This document shows, in pieces, positions 1 to 6,082 of a stretch of DNA of 13,242 bases; position 1 is the stretch's first letter; the number at the start of each line of letters is the position of its first letter. This DNA comes from Modestobacter sp. (GTDB lineage: Bacteria; Actinomycetota; Actinomycetes; Mycobacteriales; Geodermatophilaceae). The notes beneath the pieces were generated by a model. The model made no database searches. It was not told the DNA's origin and saw nothing but the letters and a program-made list of their open reading frames with translations. The DNA is taken from NCBI GenBank assembly GCA_025965635.1, contig JAOPWO010000060.1:1-13242 (forward strand). The letters are read 5' to 3'. A program made the position numbers and the translations under genes.

Positions 1-784
1 CTCCGGGATCTGCGTCGGCCGGGGCTACGTCAACGATCCCCGGCGCACCGCCGAGGTCTTCGGCGACGACCCGCTCCGCCCGGGCGAGCGGATCTGCCGG
101 ACCGGTGACCACGGCCGCTGGCAGCCCGACGGCACGCTGGACTTCCTCGGCCGCCGGGACAACCAGGTCAAGATCCGAGGCTTCCGGATCGAGATCGGCG
201 AGGTCGAGAACGCCCTCCTGCGGGTGCCGGGCGTGCGGGACGGCGCTGCGGTGGTCGTCGAGGGGACCGACGGGGCCAACCGCCTCGTGGCCTTCTACTC
301 CGGGGCCCGGGCCATCGACGTCGGGGTGCTCCGCGACGGCCTCGGCCAGTGGGTGCCCGAGTACATGGTGCCCTCGGCCTTCGCCTGGCTGGAGACCCTG
401 CCGCTGACCCCCAACGGCAAGATCGACCGGAAGGCGCTGGCCGCCCTCGCCGCGGAGCCGGGCACCGGCGGTGACAGCACCGCCGCCGGCCGGGCACCGA
501 ACACCCCGACCGAGCGGCGGGTCGCCGCCGCCTGGGCCAAGGTGCTCGGGGTCCCGATGGACCGGATCGGCCGCCACGACTCCTTCTTCGACCGCGGCGG
601 CACGTCGCTGGCGGGGGTGAAGCTCGCGATCGCACTGGACCGCGCGGTGTCCCTGCCCGACCTGACCCGTCACCCCGTCCTGGCCGACCTCGCCGAGCTG
701 ATGGACGCCCGCTCGGGGCAGGACGCAGGGCAGGACACCGCCCGAGCGGTCCGAACCCCCGCCACACTGCCCGTCCCCTCCTGA
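1..784 (+). CDS. NRPS adenylation domain C-terminus plus carrier protein (5'-partial)
   Basis: The gene enters from the left edge; the reading frame begins at base 2 and ends with TGA at 782-784. The visible 260 residues hold the end of an adenylation domain: the A7 motif (RTGDHGRW), A8 (GRRDNQVKIRGFRIEIGEVE) and A10 (NGKIDRKAL, with the lysine that closes the active site for adenylation). A carrier protein follows, with the phosphopantetheine site DSFFDRGGTSL; its Ser is the attachment point. The protein then stops after a short Ala/Pro/Gln-rich tail. There is no thioesterase, reductase or further condensation domain, so it is a terminal A-T unit whose product must be released by another protein. 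Substrate specificity cannot be read because the A3-A6 pocket lies outside the window. The gene heads a tightly packed operon with an oxygenase and diamino-acid genes. Assignment of the domains is firm; the total length and upstream domains are unknown. Confidence 0.93.
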   Translation, partial: SGICVGRGYVNDPRRTAEVFGDDPLRPGERICRTGDHGRWQPDGTLDFLGRRDNQVKIRGFRIEIGEVENALLRVPGVRDGAAVVVEGTDGANRLVAFYSGARAIDVGVLRDGLGQWVPEYMVPSAFAWLETLPLTPNGKIDRKALAALAAEPGTGGDSTAAGRAPNTPTERRVAAAWAKVLGVPMDRIGRHDSFFDRGGTSLAGVKLAIALDRAVSLPDLTRHPVLADLAELMDARSGQDAGQDTARAVRTPATLPVPS

Positions 785-799
785 GCGACCCCCGACCGT

Positions 800-806
800 G
801 GAAGGA
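800..806 (+). promoter_or_regulatory. Ribosome binding site deciding the oxygenase start
   Basis: The purine stretch GGAAGGA lies 6 bases before ATG 813 and overlaps the alternative GTG at 798, so 813 is favoured. Confidence 0.65.
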
Positions 807-812
807 CCCGAG

Positions 813-1817
813 ATGTCGACCTCGTCCCCGACGGCACTGCTGGACCTCGGCAGCACCGGTGGTGGACCTCCGGTGCTGCCGACCGACCGCCCCACCGACG
901 CACCGGCGTGGGCCGCCGAGCACCGCGGGGCCCTGCGGACCGCCGTCGCCGAGCACGGCTCGGTCCTCGTCCGCGGCCTCGGGCTGCGGGACGAGCCCGA
1001 GGTGGGGGCGTTGTTCGGGCAACTGACCGGCGGCCTCATGACCGAACACGAGGCGTTCGCGCCCCGCTCGCCCCGCGCCGGTGGCGCCTACTCCTCGACG
1101 AGCTGGCCGGCCAACCAACCGATGTGCATGCACCACGAGCTCAGCTACGCGCTGGAGTCGCCCGGTCTGATGCTCTTCGCCTGCCTCACCCCGCCGACGG
1201 CCGGAGGGGCCACCGGCGTCGCCGACGCGGCCGCGGTGCTCGAGGCACTGCCCGCCGACCTCGTCGCCCGCTTCGAGGAGCACGGGTGGCTGCTGACCCG
1301 TAGCTACAACGACGAGATCGGCGCCTCGTTCGCCGAGGCGTTCGGCACCGACGACCGCGCGGCCGTCGAGGCCTACTGCCGTGCCCACGCGATCGAGTAC
1401 GAGTGGCAGCCCGGCGGCGGGTTGCGCACCCGGCAGCGGCGGCGGGCGGTGGTGCGGCATCCGGTCACCGGGCAGCGCTGCTGGTTCAACCAGATCGCCT
1501 TCCTCAACGAATGGACGCTGGCCCCCGAGGTGCGCGAGTACCTGGTCGACGTCTACGGCCCGGACGGGTTGCCCTTCAACACCTGGGTCGGCAACGGCGA
1601 CCCGGTCGGCGAGGACGTCGTGGCGATGCTGAACGAGGTCTACGAGGCCTGCACCGCCCGCGTGCCGTGGCAGGCCGGTGACCTCCTGCTGGTCGACAAC
1701 GTGCGCACCGCCCACAGCCGGGAGGCCTACGAGGGGCCGCGCGAGGTGCTTGTCGGGATGGCCGAGCCGGTGCAGGTCGCCGGCTGGTCGGCGGCTGCCG
1801 GAGTGGGGGCCAGGTGA
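813..1817 (+). CDS. SyrP/TauD-family Fe(II)/2-oxoglutarate-dependent oxygenase
   Basis: This 334-residue protein belongs to the TauD/TfdA superfamily, closest in feel to the SyrP-like enzymes that hydroxylate carrier-bound amino acids. The iron ligands are visible as His107-x-Glu109 in MHHELSY and the distal His301 in DNVRTAHSREAYEGPREVLV; Arg310 nine residues later is the expected 2-oxoglutarate carboxylate anchor. A carboxylate ligand (Glu) is present, so hydroxylation, desaturation or epoxidation is expected and not halogenation, which needs Gly/Ala there. I chose ATG at 813 over an in-frame GTG at 798 because GGAAGGA at 800-806 sits 6 bases before the ATG. The gene starts 28 bases after the NRPS stop, and its TGA overlaps the next GTG start. 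Inference: it acts on an intermediate tethered to the upstream carrier domain, as SyrP, or as DdaC in dapdiamide synthesis. Confidence 0.9.
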   Translation: MSTSSPTALLDLGSTGGGPPVLPTDRPTDAPAWAAEHRGALRTAVAEHGSVLVRGLGLRDEPEVGALFGQLTGGLMTEHEAFAPRSPRAGGAYSSTSWPANQPMCMHHELSYALESPGLMLFACLTPPTAGGATGVADAAAVLEALPADLVARFEEHGWLLTRSYNDEIGASFAEAFGTDDRAAVEAYCRAHAIEYEWQPGGGLRTRQRRRAVVRHPVTGQRCWFNQIAFLNEWTLAPEVREYLVDVYGPDGLPFNTWVGNGDPVGEDVVAMLNEVYEACTARVPWQAGDLLLVDNVRTAHSREAYEGPREVLVGMAEPVQVAGWSAAAGVGAR

Positions 1818-2884
1818 CCGCCGTCAGTGATCACGCGCCGCGGCCCCCCGTGGCCGGGCAGCGCACCGTCCCCCCGTTCGCGGTGGTGCCCGGGGTGAAG
1901 GTCGCCGCGGCGCTGCAGGGGCGCGAGCAGGAGGTCGTCGACCTGGTCGAAGCCACCTACCGGCTGCACGGCGCCGGGGACTCGGTGAACCCACCGTCCT
2001 ACTTCCTGCACTTCCCCGACCGACCCGCGTCCCGGATCATCGCCCTGCCGGCCTCGATCGGCGGGGATGTGCGGGTGGACGGCCTCAAGTGGATCTCCAG
2101 CTTCCCGGACAACGTGGCGCACGGCGTCCCGCGCGCGTCGGCCGTGCTGATCCTCAACGACCACGACACCGGGTACCCGTTCGCCTGTCTGGAGAGCTCG
2201 ATCATCAGCGCCTCCCGGACCGCGGCCTCGGCCGCGCTGGCAGCCGACCGGCTCAGCCGCGGCCGACCGCGGCCGACCCGGGTCGGCTTCTTCGGGGTGG
2301 GCCTGATCGCCCGGTTCATCCACACCTTCCTGGCCCGTACCGGCTGGAGCTTCGACGAGATCGGCGTATACGACCTGTCGGCCGACAGCGCCGCCGGTTT
2401 CCGGGGCCACCTCGAGGCGTCCGGCAGCGGCGCCCGGGTCACCGTGCACGACAGCCCCGAGCAACTCGTCCGTGGCAGCGACCTGGTCGTCTTCGCCACC
2501 GTCGCCGGCACGCCGCACGTCACCGACGTCTCATGGTTCGACCACGCACCGCTGGTGCTCCACGTGTCGCTGCGGGACCTGTCCCCGGAGGTCCTGCTGG
2601 CCGCCACCAACGTCGTCGACGACGCCGACCACTGCCTGCGGGCCGATACTTCGCCGCATCTGGCCGAGCAGCTCACCGGCAACCGCGACTTCCTGCTCGG
2701 CACGCTGGACGACGTGCTGGCCGGGCGCGTGACCGTGCCGGCGGACGGAACGGTGATCTTCTCCCCCTTCGGGCTCGGCGTGCTGGACCTCGCGGTCGGC
2801 AAGTTCGTCTACGACGAGGTGAGCCGCTCCGGCGGGCTGCAGGTCGTCGAGGACTTCTTCACCGAACTGCGCCGGTACGGATGA
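1814..2884 (+). CDS. sbnB: SbnB-type dehydrogenase for diamino acid formation (ornithine cyclodeaminase fold)
   Basis: The 356-residue product has the hallmarks of the SbnB branch of the ornithine cyclodeaminase/mu-crystallin superfamily. These include NPPSYFLHFPDRPASRIIALPA near residues 59-80, LKWISSFPDN at 91-100 (Lys92 probably catalytic), ASAVLILNDHDTGYPFACLE at 108-127, and a Rossmann dinucleotide site GVGLIA at 161-166 followed by acidic Asp187 at the end of the second strand, consistent with NAD. In staphyloferrin B synthesis SbnB oxidatively splits N-(1-amino-1-carboxy-2-ethyl)glutamate, made by SbnA, to 2-oxoglutarate and L-2,3-diaminopropionate. The GTG start at 1814 overlaps the oxygenase stop by four bases (GTGA), implying translational coupling. 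The next gene encodes a PLP enzyme, the partner expected for this pathway, although of a different subtype. Family assignment is strong; the exact diamino acid is inferred. Confidence 0.9.
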   Translation: MTAVSDHAPRPPVAGQRTVPPFAVVPGVKVAAALQGREQEVVDLVEATYRLHGAGDSVNPPSYFLHFPDRPASRIIALPASIGGDVRVDGLKWISSFPDNVAHGVPRASAVLILNDHDTGYPFACLESSIISASRTAASAALAADRLSRGRPRPTRVGFFGVGLIARFIHTFLARTGWSFDEIGVYDLSADSAAGFRGHLEASGSGARVTVHDSPEQLVRGSDLVVFATVAGTPHVTDVSWFDHAPLVLHVSLRDLSPEVLLAATNVVDDADHCLRADTSPHLAEQLTGNRDFLLGTLDDVLAGRVTVPADGTVIFSPFGLGVLDLAVGKFVYDEVSRSGGLQVVEDFFTELRRYG

Positions 2885-2896
2885 CCGGCCGGCGCC

Positions 2897-2902
2897 GAGG
2901 AG
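2897..2902 (+). promoter_or_regulatory. Ribosome binding site of the PLP enzyme gene
   Basis: GAGGAG lies 7 bases before ATG 2910. It is one of the clearest Shine-Dalgarno sequences in the operon, at a junction where the genes do not overlap, so this gene probably has its own translation initiation. Confidence 0.7.
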
Positions 2903-2909
2903 CTCGACC

Positions 2910-4094
2910 ATGGGCACGGTGACCGGGTCGGTCGACCGGGCGGGTGCGGAGTGGCTGCAGTACGCCTACGGCCCCGCGCTGTTCCCGCCGGAGGCAACCG
3001 GGTCGGCCACCCTCTGGCGGTACCGCGACCTGCTGCCGGTGCCGGACGGCCCGGTGCGGTATCCGGTGCCGGTCGGCGGGACGCCGCTGCTCGCCGTCCC
3101 GGCGCTCCGTTCGGCGTTGGCCGCGCCCCGGCTGTGGGTGAAGGACGAGACGCGGAATCCGACGGCATCGAACAAGGACCGGGCCACGGCCGTGGTGATC
3201 GAGGACGGTCTGCGGCGCGGGATCGGCACGATCACCACCGCCTCAACCGGCAACGCCGCGGTCGCCACCGCCTTCGGTGCCGCCGCTGCCGGGTTGCGCG
3301 CCGTCATCTTCGTCTCCACCGGCTGCAGGCCGGGGAAGACCGCGCTGATGACCCAGGCCGGCGCCTGGGTCTTCCAGGTTCACGCCGGTTACGCGGCCGC
3401 CGTCGAGCTCTCCCGGGCGGCGGCGCGCGAGTTCGGCTGGCTGGACCGCAACACCGGGGCCAACCCGCTCACCGTCGAGGCAAAGAAGACGGTGGCGTTC
3501 GAGGTGTGGGAGCAGCTGGGCCGGCGGCTGCCCGACCTCCTGGTCGTCCCGGTCGGGGACGGTCCCACCCTCGTCGCATTGGACAAGGGCTTCGCCGAGC
3601 TCGAACACTGCGGTCTCACCGAGCGACGGCCCCGGTTGATCGGCGTCCAGTCCGCGCACTGCCAGCCCCTGGTGCGGGAGTGGGCCGGCCAGCCGGCCAC
3701 ACCGGACCAGCTGGACCCGTCGGGCACCGCTGCCGACGGCATCGCGGTGCTGCGTCCGGCCACCGGCCCGGCCGTGCTGGAGGCGGTCCGCCGGGGCGGC
3801 GGGGGCATGGTCGCGGTCAGCGAGGACGGCCTGCGGCATGCGGCCCTGGCGCTCGCCCGCCGGGCCGGGGTCAGCGCGGAGCCCGCGGGTGCCGCGACCT
3901 TGGCCGGCTGGCAGGCAGCGGTCGACCAGGGGCTGGCCGACCGGTCGGAGTGCGCCGTCCTGCTGGTCACCGGACGGGAGAAGGCGGCCGGGACGCCGGT
4001 CGACCCGTCCCGTGTGGCGGTCGTCGAGACGCTGGACCAGGTGGCGCGGGCCCTCGGCGCCGGAGAGCTCGCCGCTCCGGCCGTGGGCCGATGA
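2910..4094 (+). CDS. Threonine-synthase-like PLP enzyme (fold type II), probable diamino-acid synthase
   Basis: The 394-residue protein is a fold-type II PLP enzyme most like threonine synthase. The Schiff-base lysine is Lys89 in LWVKDETRNPTASNKDR; the phosphate cup is STGN at 112-115; the stretch GWLDRNTGANPLTVEAKKT and the later VVPVGDGPT loop also match threonine synthase. SbnA-type partners of SbnB instead belong to the cysteine-synthase branch. The canonical NPTGSFKDR is altered to NPTASNKDR, hinting at a changed substrate. Located between SbnB and the membrane protein, it probably performs a beta- or gamma-replacement of a phosphorylated hydroxy-amino acid by an amino donor such as glutamate, giving the secondary amine that SbnB cleaves. 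Phosphoserine would lead to 2,3-diaminopropionate, phosphothreonine to 2,3-diaminobutyrate and phosphohomoserine to 2,4-diaminobutyrate. A housekeeping threonine synthase is less likely given this context. The stop overlaps the following ATG. Confidence 0.85.
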   Translation: MGTVTGSVDRAGAEWLQYAYGPALFPPEATGSATLWRYRDLLPVPDGPVRYPVPVGGTPLLAVPALRSALAAPRLWVKDETRNPTASNKDRATAVVIEDGLRRGIGTITTASTGNAAVATAFGAAAAGLRAVIFVSTGCRPGKTALMTQAGAWVFQVHAGYAAAVELSRAAAREFGWLDRNTGANPLTVEAKKTVAFEVWEQLGRRLPDLLVVPVGDGPTLVALDKGFAELEHCGLTERRPRLIGVQSAHCQPLVREWAGQPATPDQLDPSGTAADGIAVLRPATGPAVLEAVRRGGGGMVAVSEDGLRHAALALARRAGVSAEPAGAATLAGWQAAVDQGLADRSECAVLLVTGREKAAGTPVDPSRVAVVETLDQVARALGAGELAAPAVGR

Positions 4095-5329
4095 CCGGCG
4101 GAGGCCGCGGCAAAGGCGCGTTGCGGTCCGGGACCGCGCCTCCGCCCGAGCCTGCCGGTGCGACCGCTCCGGTCACCGGCGCACGGGTCAGCGGGGTGGA
4201 CGTCGCCCGGGGCCTGGCGCTGTTCGGCATGATGGCGACCCACGTCTTCGACACCATCGCCGACGACGGTTCCCCCACCACGGCGACGGTGGTCGCCGCC
4301 GGCCGGTCCGCTGCCACCTTCGCCCTGATCGCCGGCGTGAGCGTCGCGTTCCTGTCCGGTGGGCGGCGGGGCGTGCACGGCCGCGACCGCACCGCCGCGG
4401 CCGCCGGTCTGGCTGTCCGGGCCGGGCTGATCGGGGCGATCGGCCTCCTGCTCGGCACCGTCGGGTCCGTCGAGGTGATCCTGCCGTTCTACGCGCTGAT
4501 GTTCCTGCTCGCGGTGCCGCTGCTCCCCCTGCGGCCGCGGACCCTGGCCGTGCTCTGCGGGGCGTTCGCGGTGGCCGGCCCGGTCCTGCTCGTCACCACC
4601 GCCCGGCTGGGGCTCGAGTACGGCACGGACCCGGACCTGACACCGCTCACCGCGCTGACCGACCCGCTGGGGACGCTGCTGCAGCTGCTGGTCACCGGCG
4701 CCTATCCCGTCGTGGTCTACCTGGCCTACCTGTGCGCCGGGCTGGCGATCGGACGCCTCGACCTGACGTCCCGGCGGGTGGCGGGGTGGCTGCTGGGCGG
4801 CGGGCTCGCCCTGGCGGTCACCTCACGGCTGGTCTCCTGGGTGCTGCTCGGGCCCCTCGGCGGCCTGGACCGGCTGGTCGCCGCACGCAGCCGGTACGAC
4901 AGCCCCGCGGAGGCAGTGACGGAACTGCTGTGGCAGCCCGAGCAGGGATCGTCGTGGTGGTACCTGGCCGTCGCCTCCCCGCACGCCCACTCGCCGCTGG
5001 ACGTGACGCACGTCCTCGGGTCGGCGATGGTCGTGCTGGGCGGGGCACTCCTGCTGACCAGCGTGCCCGCCGCGCGGCGGCTGCTCCAGCCACTCGCCGC
5101 CGCGGGCGCCATGACCCTGACCCTCTACAGCGCGCACGTCCTGGTGCTGGCGGCCGAGCCGTTCGACGACAGCGGTGACCTGTACCTGTTCCTGGTCCTC
5201 ACCTCGCTGGCCTTCGCCGTCCTCTGGCGCCGGGACCACGCCCAGGGACCGTTGGAGCGGTGGGTGGGCGCGCCCTCCACGCAGGCCCGGCGCGCCGTCC
5301 TGGACAAGGCCCGGGTCCCGGGCCGGTGA
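4091..5329 (+). CDS. DUF418/HGSNAT-like polytopic membrane protein, putative acyltransferase or transporter
   Basis: The 412-residue protein starts at ATG 4091, overlapping the preceding TGA (ATGA). After a Gly/Pro-rich cytoplasmic leader of about 35 residues it shows roughly nine or ten hydrophobic segments. The first begins with VDVARGLALFGMMATHVFD, the typical opening of DUF1624/heparan-alpha-glucosaminide N-acetyltransferase-like proteins. Late motifs (SPHAHSPLDVTHVLGSAM, then AGAMTLTLYSAHVLVLAAEPF and a basic/aromatic tail) resemble the DUF418 C-terminal region. Relatives transfer acetyl or other acyl groups across the membrane, or are of unknown function. Here it sits inside the biosynthetic operon, so acyl tailoring, export or self-protection are the plausible roles; none can be chosen from sequence alone. 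The stop overlaps the next GTG start. Confidence 0.8.
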   Translation: MTGGGRGKGALRSGTAPPPEPAGATAPVTGARVSGVDVARGLALFGMMATHVFDTIADDGSPTTATVVAAGRSAATFALIAGVSVAFLSGGRRGVHGRDRTAAAAGLAVRAGLIGAIGLLLGTVGSVEVILPFYALMFLLAVPLLPLRPRTLAVLCGAFAVAGPVLLVTTARLGLEYGTDPDLTPLTALTDPLGTLLQLLVTGAYPVVVYLAYLCAGLAIGRLDLTSRRVAGWLLGGGLALAVTSRLVSWVLLGPLGGLDRLVAARSRYDSPAEAVTELLWQPEQGSSWWYLAVASPHAHSPLDVTHVLGSAMVVLGGALLLTSVPAARRLLQPLAAAGAMTLTLYSAHVLVLAAEPFDDSGDLYLFLVLTSLAFAVLWRRDHAQGPLERWVGAPSTQARRAVLDKARVPGR

Positions 5330-6072
5330 CCGCGGGTCACCGGGTCCCGGTGCCGGCGGCCGGCACCTGCCGGGTGTGGTGGGCCGGGCCGCAGGACGTC
5401 CGCCCGGAGCACGACGCACTGCTCGCCGGCGACGACCTGGCCCGGCGCGCCCGGCTGCACCTGCCCGCCGACCGGCTGCGGCTGACCGCTGCCTGGGCGG
5501 TGGCAAGGCTGGTGCTCGGCGCGGCCGCGGACGTGCCGCCCGACCTGCTCGAGGTCGACCGCACCTGTCCGGAGTGCGGTGCCCAGCACGGCAAGCCCCG
5601 GCTGCCGGCGGCGCCGGACCTGCACTTCTCCCTCGCCCACTCGGGAGGCTGCGTCGTCGTCGCGGTGGCCGCCGGCACCCCGGTCGGCGTGGACGTGGAA
5701 TCCGTCGGAGCGCTGGCCGAGGCGGAGCTGGACGCCCTCGCCGACTCCACCCTCGCCGGGGAGGAGCGCGCCGCGCTGGACAGCTGCCCGCACCGGGCCC
5801 GCGCCTTCACCACCTGGTGGACCCGGAAGGAGTCCGTCCTGAAGGCCACCGGGGACGGGCTGGCCGTGCCACTGGACGAGCTCGTCCTCTCCCCGCCGTG
5901 CGCACCGCCGCGGGTGCTGCGCTGGCCGGCCGCCTCCCGCGCACGTGCCCTGTCGATGCACGTGCTGCACCCGCCGGCCGCACACGTCGCCACCCTGACC
6001 GTGCTGGGCGCGGGGCCGTGCCGGGTGGTGGAAGCCGACGCCGCACCGCTGCTGCGCAGCGCGCCCGCCTGA
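5326..6072 (+). CDS. Sfp-type 4'-phosphopantetheinyl transferase
   Basis: The 248-residue enzyme transfers phosphopantetheine from CoA to the Ser of carrier domains. Motifs are in order: CPECGAQHGKPRL at 81-93, FSLAHSGG at 101-108 (CoA binding), VGVDVE at 120-125 (Mg2+ ligands Asp123 and Glu125) and WWTRKESVLKATGDGL at 164-179 (catalytic Glu169 and Lys173). I place the start at GTG 5326, which overlaps the preceding TGA as GTGA, the same arrangement as at two other operon junctions; an upstream GTG at 5260 would run 67 bases into the membrane-protein gene. It is the last gene of the operon, and a minus-strand gene ends 10 bases downstream. It most likely primes the carrier domain encoded at the left edge, though it could also serve other synthases in the cell. 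Confidence 0.94.
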   Translation: MTAGHRVPVPAAGTCRVWWAGPQDVRPEHDALLAGDDLARRARLHLPADRLRLTAAWAVARLVLGAAADVPPDLLEVDRTCPECGAQHGKPRLPAAPDLHFSLAHSGGCVVVAVAAGTPVGVDVESVGALAEAELDALADSTLAGEERAALDSCPHRARAFTTWWTRKESVLKATGDGLAVPLDELVLSPPCAPPRVLRWPAASRARALSMHVLHPPAAHVATLTVLGAGPCRVVEADAAPLLRSAPA

Positions 6073-6082
6073 CGTCCCGGGC

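Noticed and set aside
168..1715. 515-codon open frame on the minus strand across the NRPS and oxygenase genes
   Set aside because: Antisense of two well-supported genes; low-complexity Arg/Gly/Pro-rich product without motifs, a usual by-product of very high G+C.
813..1817. Reading the oxygenase as a halogenase
   Set aside because: The metal-binding carboxylate (Glu109) is present; Fe/2OG halogenases have Gly or Ala there.
2951..4090. In-frame upstream extension of the membrane protein inside the PLP enzyme gene
   Set aside because: The extension is Arg/Gly-rich shadow sequence; the ATGA overlap at 4091 gives the natural start.
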